From: Hymenobacter sp. PAMC 26628 | GTDB lineage: Bacteria > Bacteroidota > Bacteroidia > Cytophagales > Hymenobacteraceae | NCBI RefSeq assembly: GCF_001562275.1 | Contig: NZ_CP014304.1 | Location: 1,240,001 to 1,304,000, forward strand | Length of the DNA: 64,000 nt | Direction of reading: 5' to 3' | In this document: positions 8,348 to 16,265 of the stretch, piece by piece | Numbering within the stretch: the stretch's first letter is position 1 | How the letters are laid out: each line of letters begins with the position of its first letter | Notes under the pieces: model-generated | What the model saw: the letters and a program-made list of their open reading frames with translations, nothing else | Databases searched by the model: none | What the model was told of the DNA's origin: nothing | Made by a program: the position numbers and the translations under genes

Positions 8348-8785
8348 TTACGCCAGTTCGTGCAGTCCCTCGGGCCCCCGCCGCTGCTGGTCGAGCCACG
8401 CCAGGGCCGCCGTCTCATCGGTGAACCAGCCGGCGCGGAAGGTGGCAGTCACCTTCGGCGCCGGCTGCGCGAAGCTGCGCGCCTGCAGCGCCGCCCAGAA
8501 ATCGGGCTCGGCCATAAACGCTACGCACAGCATGTGGCCCAGTACTTTGCGCGCACGCGGCAAAAATTCTTCCACCAGCCACTCGTACACGTCGCCCGGG
8601 CGGTCGGCGCTATCGGCACGGCCGTCGAGCAGCCAGTACGGGCAGCCGTGGGGGCGGGCCGTGGCTAGCAGCAGCTCGCAAGCCTCGGTAAACTCCGTTA
8701 CCGACAGCGGGCGGAGCACTTGGCCGCGTATCAGCGGCGGGGAGGCCTGGTAGTGCGCGGTGTAATAGGCAAGGGAAAGAGGCAT
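8348..8785 (-). CDS. short STAS-like protein, member A of a three-copy family in this window
   Basis: A 145-residue soluble protein with no named domain that I can assign. It starts at ATG 8785 (a GTG two codons upstream is possible). The pattern is an N-terminal strand, a helix, the core YWLLDGRADS, then EWLVEEFLPRA, then a C-terminal strand-helix ending in a DETAALAWLDQQ helix. The same layout recurs at 30789-31214 and 46626-47057, suggesting a SpoIIAA/STAS-like alpha/beta fold. Function unknown. Confidence 0.75.
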   Translation of the reverse strand: MPLSLAYYTAHYQASPPLIRGQVLRPLSVTEFTEACELLLATARPHGCPYWLLDGRADSADRPGDVYEWLVEEFLPRARKVLGHMLCVAFMAEPDFWAALQARSFAQPAPKVTATFRAGWFTDETAALAWLDQQRRGPEGLHELA

Positions 8786-8832
8786 GGGCACGGGGCACAG
8801 GGCCCCAAATAATACCTCTACGGGCGAGGTAG

Positions 8833-9045
8833 TTATTTGGCCGTCGCCTTCACCTCGCTTTGCAGCTTGAGCACCCGGTCGCCGTTGTCTTGCACGATGA
8901 CCAGGGCTGGGTCGTCGGCCGAGCCATTGCGGTGAATTTCGCTCCCTTTGATGGTACGCTTGATGGGTTCTTTGTGCACCGATTCAATTTTGCCGGTGGC
9001 CGTGCCAGTGCCGTATTTCCAGGTAACTGCGGTGCCTTTGCGCAT
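8833..9045 (-). CDS. DUF2945-type Tudor-like small protein
   Basis: About 70 residues, MRKGTAVTWKYGTGTATGKI..., rich in beta strands. It matches the hypervirulence-associated Tudor-like (DUF2945) family: KGxxVxWxxGxGxxxGxI at the start, then KGSEIHRNGSADDPALVIVQ and DGDRVLKLQSEV-like strands. I use ATG 9045 because upstream in-frame residues do not fit the family. Such proteins are small and cytoplasmic, and their role is unknown. Confidence 0.8.
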   Translation of the reverse strand: MRKGTAVTWKYGTGTATGKIESVHKEPIKRTIKGSEIHRNGSADDPALVIVQDNGDRVLKLQSEVKATAK

Positions 9046-9204
9046 GGGAGTAGGAGGGAAAAAGGAGTGGATTGAATAATTACTTACTGCCAATGCCGCC
9101 CCGCCGTTGCAATCCGGGGCCCCAGGCAGTTACTTTTAGGCCGGGCCCAAGCGCGCACCGGGCCCCCGGGGCCCCCGTCGGGCGTTTTCCTTTTTCCGCA
9201 CTGC

Positions 9205-12200
9205 ATGAAAAAAACCACTACTTCCTTGCCCGTGCTGGCCGGGTTGCTGCTGGCCGGTGGCACCGCCCTGGCCCAGCCCAGCACCTATCCGCGCAACGGC
9301 GTGTACGACCAGCGCCCCGGCTTGTACGCCTTCACCCACGCCACGCTGTACGCCGACTACCAAACCCGCGTGGAGGACGCCACGCTCGTCATCCGCGACG
9401 GCAAAGTGGAGGCCGTGGGGCCCGGCGCGAAGGTGAAAATCCCGGCCGGGGCCGTGGTGCAAGACCTCAAGGGCAAGTTTGTGTACCCCGGCTTCGTGGA
9501 TGTGTACACGGCCTACGGCGTGCCCGAAACTAAGGCCCCCGAGCGCCGCGGCCGCCGCGACGCGGGGCCCCAGTTCGACTCGCAAAAGGCCGGCGCCTAC
9601 GACTGGAACCAGGCCGTGCACCCCGAAGTGAACGCCGCCGACCTGTTCAAAGTGAACGCCGAGGCGGCCGCCATCTACCGGGCCCTGGGCTTCGGGGCGG
9701 TGCTCACGCAGCAGGCCGACGGCATCATGCGCGGCACCGGGGCCCTGGTAAGCCTCAACACCGAACGCAAAGAGAACGAGGTGATTCTGCTCGACAAGGC
9801 CGCCGCGGCACTTTCGTTCGACAAGGGCAGCTCAACGCAGGATTACCCAGCCTCGCTGATGGGCAGCATCGCGCTGCTGCGCCAAACCTACCTCGACGCC
9901 GCCTGGAACAAGCGCAACCCGCGCCGCGAGCAAAACCTGTCGCTGCAAGCGCTGTCGCAGCAAAAAAGCCTGCCCGCCATCTTCCAGGTGCGGGATAAAT
10001 TGTCGGCCGTCCGCGCCGATAAAGTAGGCGACGAAGCCGGCGTGCAGTACATCATCAAAGGGCGCGGCGACGAATACCAGCGCCTCGACGAGCTGAAGGC
10101 CACGGGCGCCACCTTCGTGGTGCCGCTCGATTTCCCCGAGGCCTACAACGTGGAGGACGTGTACGACGCCCGCCGCATCCCGCTCGAAGACCTGAAGCAC
10201 TGGGAGTTGGCTCCCGCCAACGCCGCCCGCCTGGCCCAGGCCGGCGTGCCCTTCGCCCTCACCGCCGCCGACCTCAAGGACAAAAAGAAGTTCTTGCCCA
10301 ACCTGCGCAAGGCCGGCCAGTACGGCCTGAGCGAAACTGCCGCCCTGCGCGCCCTCACCGACACGCCCGCCCGCTTGCTGCGCGCCCAGGACCAGGTGGG
10401 GGCCCTACGCCCGGGCCTGGTAGCCAACTTCGTGGTGTGCTCGGCCCACCTGCTGGCCGACGACAACGTGCTGCTCGACAACTGGGTGCAGGGCGAGCGG
10501 TACCAGCTCAGCACCGTGCCGGCCGACTACCGCGGCGTGTACACGCTGCAAATCGTTACCGTCGATAAAATTCTGAAAGACCAAGCCCGTATCAGCACGG
10601 ACATGCGGATGCTTATTCAGGGCAAGCCCGAGGCGCCGGAACTGAAGGTGGTTCCCGCCGCCGGCGACACCATTCGGGCCACCCTGGCCGTGACCAGCGA
10701 CTTGACTACCATCGTCTTCAACCCGAAGGACAAGATCGGCAAGGGCAAGAAGCCCAGCACCGCGCCCGGGGCCCCTGCGCCCGGCGAGGGCGCGACGCGC
10801 CTCAGCGGCTACTACGCGCAGGAGGGGCGCACCTTCCAGGGCGAGGGGCTGCTGGCCGACGGCACGCCGGTGAAGTGGACCGCCCGCCGCCAGGACGAGG
10901 CCACCCGCGCCGCCCGCCTCGACACGGCCAAGGCCAAGCCGGCGCCCGCGCTGGGGGGCCTAATGTACCCCTTCGCCGCTTACGGCCGCGCCGCCCTGCC
11001 GGCCCAAACCACCACGCTCATCAAAAACGCCACGGTGTGGACCAGCGACGCCGCCGGCAAGCTCGAAAATACCGACGTGCTGCTCGAAAACGGTAAAATC
11101 AGCCGCGTGGGCAAGAACTTGGCGCTGCCGAAAGGTGGCCGCAGCATCGACGGCACGGGCAAGCACCTGGCCCCGGGCATCATTGACGAGCACTCGCACC
11201 TGGCCATTTCGGAGGGTGTGAACGAGGGCACGCAGTCGGTGACGAGCGAGGTACGGATTGGGGACGTCATTGACCCCGAGGACGTGGGCATCTACCGCGA
11301 CCTGGCGGGCGGCGTGGTGGCGGCCCAGCTGCTGCACGGCTCGGCTAACCCCATTGGCGGGCAGTCGGCGCTGATAAAAATGCGCTGGGGGGCCCCGGCC
11401 GAAGCCATGAAAATTGCGGGGGCCCCGGGCTTCATCAAGTTTGCGCTGGGCGAAAACGTGAAGCAGAGCAACTGGGGCGAGCAGAACGTGCTGCGCTTCC
11501 CGCAAACGCGCATGGGCACCGAGCAGGTGTTCATCGACGCCTTCACCCGGGCCAAGGAATACGAGAAGGAAATGCTGGCCTACAGCAAGTTATCCAAGAA
11601 AGCGCAGGCCACAGCCGAGGCCCCGCGCCGCGACCTGGAACTGGAGGCGCTGGTGGAAATATTGCACGACACGCGCCACATCACCTGCCACAGCTACGTG
11701 CAGTCGGAAATCAACATGCTGATGAACGTGGCCGACCGCATGAACTTCAAGGTCAACACCTTCACCCACATCCTGGAAGGCTACAAAGTGGCCGACAAGA
11801 TGAAGGCCCGCGGCATAAACGCCAGCACGTTCTCGGACTGGTGGGCTTACAAGAACGAGGTGAAGGACGCCATTCCCTTCAACGCGGCCATCATGACGAA
11901 GGAGGGCCTGAACGTGGCCATCAACTCGGACGACGCCGAAATGAGCCGCCGCCTCAACCAAGAAGCCGCTAAATCGGTGAAGTACGGCGGCCTGAGCGAG
12001 GAGCAAGCCCTGCGCCTGGTCACCATCAACCCCGCCAAAATGCTGCACCTCGACCAGCACATGGGCTCCATCAAGGAGGGCAAGGACGCCGACGTGGTGC
12101 TCTGGACCGATAACCCGCTGAGCATTTATGCCAAAGCTGCCTACACCTTCGTGGATGGCCGCGAGCTGTTCAGCCTAGAAAGCGACCTGGCCCTGCGCGC

Positions 12201-12345
12201 CGACATCGCCCGCGAGCGGGAGCGCCTCGTGCAGCGCCTGCTGACCGAGAAGAAAGCCGGGGCCCCCACGCGCCCGCCCGTGGCCAAGGCCAACAGCGCC
12301 TGGCACTGCGACACCCTGGGCGAGGAAAAAGACTTGGCGGAATAA
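9205..12345 (+). CDS. large secreted amidohydrolase-superfamily protein (two tandem domains, first degenerate)
   Basis: A 1046-residue exported protein (signal peptide ending ALAQ). It has two amidohydrolase-like halves. The first (residues about 25-430) retains the composite beta-sandwich and the YPGFVDVYTAYG site but has no H-x-H metal motif there. The second (about 600-1030) has GKHLAPGIIDEHSHLAIS, with HSH near residue 662, then THILEGY, AINSDDAEM and a C-terminal EGKDADVVLWTDNPL sandwich, so it is the plausible catalytic half. The middle, about 450-590, is not recognised. The substrate is unknown; relatives are often annotated as imidazolonepropionase-like or prolidase-like. Probably co-transcribed with the next gene. 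Confidence 0.88.
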   Translation: MKKTTTSLPVLAGLLLAGGTALAQPSTYPRNGVYDQRPGLYAFTHATLYADYQTRVEDATLVIRDGKVEAVGPGAKVKIPAGAVVQDLKGKFVYPGFVDVYTAYGVPETKAPERRGRRDAGPQFDSQKAGAYDWNQAVHPEVNAADLFKVNAEAAAIYRALGFGAVLTQQADGIMRGTGALVSLNTERKENEVILLDKAAAALSFDKGSSTQDYPASLMGSIALLRQTYLDAAWNKRNPRREQNLSLQALSQQKSLPAIFQVRDKLSAVRADKVGDEAGVQYIIKGRGDEYQRLDELKATGATFVVPLDFPEAYNVEDVYDARRIPLEDLKHWELAPANAARLAQAGVPFALTAADLKDKKKFLPNLRKAGQYGLSETAALRALTDTPARLLRAQDQVGALRPGLVANFVVCSAHLLADDNVLLDNWVQGERYQLSTVPADYRGVYTLQIVTVDKILKDQARISTDMRMLIQGKPEAPELKVVPAAGDTIRATLAVTSDLTTIVFNPKDKIGKGKKPSTAPGAPAPGEGATRLSGYYAQEGRTFQGEGLLADGTPVKWTARRQDEATRAARLDTAKAKPAPALGGLMYPFAAYGRAALPAQTTTLIKNATVWTSDAAGKLENTDVLLENGKISRVGKNLALPKGGRSIDGTGKHLAPGIIDEHSHLAISEGVNEGTQSVTSEVRIGDVIDPEDVGIYRDLAGGVVAAQLLHGSANPIGGQSALIKMRWGAPAEAMKIAGAPGFIKFALGENVKQSNWGEQNVLRFPQTRMGTEQVFIDAFTRAKEYEKEMLAYSKLSKKAQATAEAPRRDLELEALVEILHDTRHITCHSYVQSEINMLMNVADRMNFKVNTFTHILEGYKVADKMKARGINASTFSDWWAYKNEVKDAIPFNAAIMTKEGLNVAINSDDAEMSRRLNQEAAKSVKYGGLSEEQALRLVTINPAKMLHLDQHMGSIKEGKDADVVLWTDNPLSIYAKAAYTFVDGRELFSLESDLALRADIARERERLVQRLLTEKKAGAPTRPPVAKANSAWHCDTLGEEKDLAE

Positions 12346-12469
12346 GCTTTAGCGTGGACCGCGGCTCTCGCTTCATTCTACCGATAATCGTTTGGTGACC
12401 GTTTAATCGCGCAGGAACGCAGATTTCGCGCTACGGCTTGCCCACTTAAATCCCTTAAAAATCAACGCC

Positions 12470-13774
12470 ATGCGTTTCCAATTCACTTTCCTCCTAGCCT
12501 TGCTAGGGGCCCCGGCCCTGGCCCAGGTGCCCGCCCCGGCGGGGCCCCAGGCTAAACCCGTGCTCATCACCGGGGCCACGCTGCACGTTGGCAACGGCAC
12601 GGTGGTGCCCAACGCCACCGTGGCCTTTGCCCAGGGCAAGCTGACCTACGCCGGTCCGGCCAGCGGATTCACGGCCGATAAGGGCGGCTACGAAACCGTG
12701 GACGCCACCGGCCAGGACCTGTACCCGGGCCTGATCTTGCCCAATACCACCCTGGGCCTCACCGATGTAGAATCCATCCGGGCCACCGTGGACGAGCAGG
12801 AAGTGGGCATCTTGAACCCCAACGTGCGCAGCCTCATTGCCTATAATACGGACTCCGATGTGCTGCCGACGCTGCGCGTGAACGGCGTGCTGCTGGCCCA
12901 GCCCACGCCCCGCGGCGGCCTGCTGACGGGCCAGAGCAGCGTAGTGCAACTCGACGCCTGGAACTGGCAGGACGCCGTGGTGCGCGCCGACGAAGGCCAG
13001 CACCTGAGCTGGCCCCAGCTCATCATCCGCACTAACCCCGCCGAGGACGCTGCTGCCCTGGAGCGCCGCCAGAAAGCCCGTGAAACGAACCTGCGCGACC
13101 TGGAGCAGCTGTTTGGTGAGGCCGCCGCTTACCGCCAGCTGCCCGCCGGCCGCCGCGAAAACCTGCGCCTGACGGCCCTGGCCGGCTTGTTCGACGGCAG
13201 CAAAACGCTGTATCTGCACGCCGACTACGGCAAGGAAATTATCGAGTCGGTGCGCTTCGCCAAGCGGCTGGGCGTGCAGAAGGTGGCCGTGGTGGGCGGG
13301 CGCGACGCCTGGATGGTGCTTGATTTCCTCAAGCAAAACGACGTGTCGGTGGTAGTGAGCCGCCTGCACGCGCTGCCCCGCCGCGACGCCGACGATTACG
13401 ACCAACCCTACAAACTGCCCGCCCAGCTGCAAGCCGCGGGCATCCGCTACTGCCTCGATTACGAGGGCAGCCAGGAGGCCCCCGGTGGACGCAACCTGGC
13501 CTTCATCGCCGGCACGGCCGCCGCTTATGGCCTCACGAAAGAGCAGGCCTTAACGGCCGTGACGCTGGCCCCGGCCCAGCTCATGGGCATCGACAAGGCC
13601 TACGGCTCGCTCGAAGCCGGCAAGAGCGCCACGCTCGTACTCAGCAAAGGCGACCTGCTCGACATGCGCACCAACGACGTCACCTACGCCTTCATCGACG
13701 GCCGCCGCGTCAGCCTCGAAACCAAGCAGACGGCCCTTAATCGCAAGTTTTTGGGCAAATACGGCCTGAACTAA
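12470..13774 (+). CDS. secreted amidohydrolase-like protein lacking the usual metal motif
   Basis: A 434-residue exported protein (signal peptide MRFQFTFLLALLGAPALAQ) that resembles the first half of the preceding protein. It shares the N-terminal sandwich with ITGATLHVGNGTVVPNATV, the YPGLILPNTTLGLTDVES stretch where H-x-H would normally stand, and the C-terminal APAQLMGIDKAYGSLEAGKSATLVLSKGD. The loss of the first metal ligands suggests a non-catalytic partner or a changed active site. It follows 125 bp downstream of the larger paralogue, so the two probably work as a pair in the periplasm. This pairing is inference. Confidence 0.85.
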   Translation: MRFQFTFLLALLGAPALAQVPAPAGPQAKPVLITGATLHVGNGTVVPNATVAFAQGKLTYAGPASGFTADKGGYETVDATGQDLYPGLILPNTTLGLTDVESIRATVDEQEVGILNPNVRSLIAYNTDSDVLPTLRVNGVLLAQPTPRGGLLTGQSSVVQLDAWNWQDAVVRADEGQHLSWPQLIIRTNPAEDAAALERRQKARETNLRDLEQLFGEAAAYRQLPAGRRENLRLTALAGLFDGSKTLYLHADYGKEIIESVRFAKRLGVQKVAVVGGRDAWMVLDFLKQNDVSVVVSRLHALPRRDADDYDQPYKLPAQLQAAGIRYCLDYEGSQEAPGGRNLAFIAGTAAAYGLTKEQALTAVTLAPAQLMGIDKAYGSLEAGKSATLVLSKGDLLDMRTNDVTYAFIDGRRVSLETKQTALNRKFLGKYGLN

Positions 13775-13795
13775 AATCTTGTTTGAATGAGTAAA

Positions 13796-13891
13796 AACGC
13801 TCATGCTGAGCGCAGTCGAAGCATCACTACCGCTAAGTAACTGATTTACTGCTGTGGGAGAGATGCTTCGACTGTGCACAGCATGACCGTT
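13796..13891. repeat. palindromic intergenic repeat, family 1, copy 1
   Basis: Arms read TCATGCTGAGCGCAGTCGAA and its near reverse complement (TTCGACTGTGCACAGCATGA), separated by about 40 bp. The right arm is slightly decayed. Located 20 bp after the stop of the amidohydrolase-like gene. Same family as the copies at 16128, 22643 and 26846. Confidence 0.9.
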
Positions 13892-14077
13892 CTATTATTC
13901 AGATAGCCCCTAAACTGCAGTGTGGGCCCGTCTTGGGAGCAGTCGGCGCCGCGGCTTTTCTTCAAATTAAAACAGCCCTGTTCAAGCGAAATGCAGCCAA
14001 GCGGGCGTTTCAGTCGTTCATAGCGTCTTTTGCGCCTACTTTAACTAATGCGTGCGGCCCGGCCGTGCGCTCCTGCC

Positions 14078-16105
14078 ATGCTTCGTTTGCTGCCGCTGCT
14101 GCTGTTGTTTTGTTCGCTGGGGACCCTGGCCCAGGGCTCCTTCCAACCCGACGAGCGGGCCTACTACGGCCTGATTGACCGGGGCAGCGGGCGCTGCCTC
14201 GACGTGGTGGGCGCCGGCACCAACGCCGGCGACGCGGCCGTGCAGTGGGAATTCACGCATTCCAACAGCCAGCAGTGGCGCTTCGTGCCGGTGGCGGCGG
14301 GCAGCGAATACTTCCGCATCGAGGCCAAGCACAGCACCTTGTGCCTGACGGTGCCCAAGCCCGGCGAGGCCGTGCCGCTGGTGCAGCAGCCGTTTCAGGG
14401 CGGGCTGGGGCAGCAGTGGCGGCTGGTTCCGGCGGGGCCCCTGGGCAACTTTTTGTTTGAAAACCGCTTGGAGGGCCGCGTGGCTGGCTTGGCCGCCGCC
14501 GACAAGTTCAACGGCACGCCCATGCAGGCCCAGAAGGCGAACGGCCGGGCCAGCCAACAGTGGCACCTGTTCAAACTGCGCCTGAACGTGGCCCCGGGCC
14601 CCGGTTTTGGGACCCGCGAGCCGCTCACGGCGCTTAACTCGGCGGGCAACGAAATCGGCCCGGTGCTGGCCCCCGACGGGCAAACGCTGTACTTCGGCCG
14701 TACCAAATTTGCGGGCAATACCGAGGGCAACACCGACACTGGCGACGCCTGGGCCGCCCAAAGCCCCAACAAGGGCAAGACCTGGGGCCCCCCGCAGCGC
14801 CTTGACGCCCTGAATACGACCCAAAACAACGGCGTGCTGGCCGTGGTGGGAACCCAGGGCCAGACGCTGCTCGTGCGCGGTACCTACAACCGCGAGGGCT
14901 TCCGCGACGAGGGTGTGAGCCGGGTGAGCCGCGTGGCTGCCGGCCCCCCCGGGGGCCCCGCCAAGGGCCTGCGCACGGAGGACGTGGACGTGGCCAACTA
15001 CTACACCGCTGTGCCGGCCACAGGCTTTTTCATGACGGCCGACGAGAAAATCCTGCTACTTTCCCTGGAGCGCGGCGACTCGGAGGGCGGCAACGACCTC
15101 TACTTTAGCCGGCCCGCCGGCGCGGGCGGCTACTCAGCCCCCCAAAGCCTGGGCCCCGTGCTGAACTCGCCGGGCTTTGACTTCGCCCCATGGCTTACGC
15201 CAGACGGCAAAACGTTGTATTTCAGTTCGTACGGCCACATGGGCTACGGCGGAGCCGACGTGTTCGTGAGCCAGCGCCTCGACGACTCGTGGACGCGCTG
15301 GAGTGAGCCCCAGAACCTGGGCCCCGCCCTGAACGGCCTTGGCTTCGACGCCTACTTCAGCTTGGCCACCGACGGCGAAACGGCCTACTTCGCCTCGTCG
15401 GCCACGGCCAACGCCTCGGCCGACTTGTTTCGCGCCGGCCGCGCCGCCCCCGATACCGCCGTGGTGGCCGCCGGCCCCGCCCCGGTGTCGGAGGCCAACC
15501 GCGCTTTCGTGAGCGGGCGGGTGCTCGACGCCCGCAGCCGCCAGCCCGTGCCCGGGGCCACTGTGAAAGCTGTGCTGCTGCCCAATGCCCAGGGCGTGCA
15601 GTTCGAAGCCACGGCCCGCACCGACGCCGCAGGCAGCTTCGTGCTCTCGCTGCTGGCTGGTCGCTACCGGGTGGCCGGGGCCAGCGGCCTGCTTTCCAGC
15701 GTTGATACGGTGGCCTTCGCCGGCAACTCGGGCCGCGACTTGCTGCTGCGCCCCGCTGCTGCTGGCACCAAGGTCGACCTGCCCACCATCATCTTCGCCC
15801 AGGGTAAGGCCACGCTGCTGGGCCCCTCCTTCGCCGAACTTAACCGCTTAGCCATTGCCCTGCAGGCCGAACCCAAAACGGAAGTGCGCCTCGAAGGCCA
15901 CACCGACAACGTGGGCCCCGCCGACAAAAACCAGCAGCTATCCGAAGACCGGGTGGCCGAGGTGAAGCGCTACCTCGTGAAGCGCGGCATCGACGAAAAT
16001 CGCATCAGCACCGTGGGCTTCGGCGGGTCGCGCCCCCGCTTTGGCAACGACCGCGAAGAAACTCGCCGCCTCAACCGCCGCGTGGAATTGGTGATTGTGA
16101 AGTAG
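14078..16105 (+). CDS. OmpA-family envelope protein with ricin-like, PD40 and CRD domains
   Basis: About 675 residues, exported. ATG 14078 gives a compact signal peptide (MLRLLPLLLLFCSLGTLAQ); ATG 14048 is also in frame. Domains in order: a ricin/beta-trefoil-like lectin region with QQW repeats (SQQWRFVP, QQWRLVP, SQQWHLF); a PD40/WD40-like propeller with ALNSAGNEIGPVLAPDGQTLYF and later D-G-x-T-L-Y-F blades; a carboxypeptidase regulatory-like domain (SGRVLDARSRQPVPGATV); and a C-terminal OmpA peptidoglycan-binding domain (EGHTDNVG ... RRVELVIVK). It probably links the cell wall to an outer-membrane or secreted complex. It converges on its structural relative at 16266-18332. Confidence 0.9.
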   Translation: MLRLLPLLLLFCSLGTLAQGSFQPDERAYYGLIDRGSGRCLDVVGAGTNAGDAAVQWEFTHSNSQQWRFVPVAAGSEYFRIEAKHSTLCLTVPKPGEAVPLVQQPFQGGLGQQWRLVPAGPLGNFLFENRLEGRVAGLAAADKFNGTPMQAQKANGRASQQWHLFKLRLNVAPGPGFGTREPLTALNSAGNEIGPVLAPDGQTLYFGRTKFAGNTEGNTDTGDAWAAQSPNKGKTWGPPQRLDALNTTQNNGVLAVVGTQGQTLLVRGTYNREGFRDEGVSRVSRVAAGPPGGPAKGLRTEDVDVANYYTAVPATGFFMTADEKILLLSLERGDSEGGNDLYFSRPAGAGGYSAPQSLGPVLNSPGFDFAPWLTPDGKTLYFSSYGHMGYGGADVFVSQRLDDSWTRWSEPQNLGPALNGLGFDAYFSLATDGETAYFASSATANASADLFRAGRAAPDTAVVAAGPAPVSEANRAFVSGRVLDARSRQPVPGATVKAVLLPNAQGVQFEATARTDAAGSFVLSLLAGRYRVAGASGLLSSVDTVAFAGNSGRDLLLRPAAAGTKVDLPTIIFAQGKATLLGPSFAELNRLAIALQAEPKTEVRLEGHTDNVGPADKNQQLSEDRVAEVKRYLVKRGIDENRISTVGFGGSRPRFGNDREETRRLNRRVELVIVK

Positions 16106-16127
16106 ATAGCTAAGCACTTGCGCTTAT

Positions 16128-16252
16128 TTAGGTAAATCGTTAGACCGTCATGCTGAACGCAGTGAAGCATCTCTACCGCTGAGTAACTGATTTACTGCTG
16201 CGGTAGAGATGCTTCGACTGCGCTCAGCATGACGGTCTAACGATTTACCTAA
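16128..16252. repeat. palindromic intergenic repeat, family 1, copy 2 (longest)
   Basis: Nearly perfect 125-bp inverted repeat. The outer arms TTAGGTAAATCGTTAGACCG extend the common core TCATGCTGAGCGCAGTCGAA. It sits between two convergent genes (ends 16105 and 16266), where a transcript from either side would fold into a long hairpin. Confidence 0.92.
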
Positions 16253-16265
16253 TGCTGGGTGGGCC

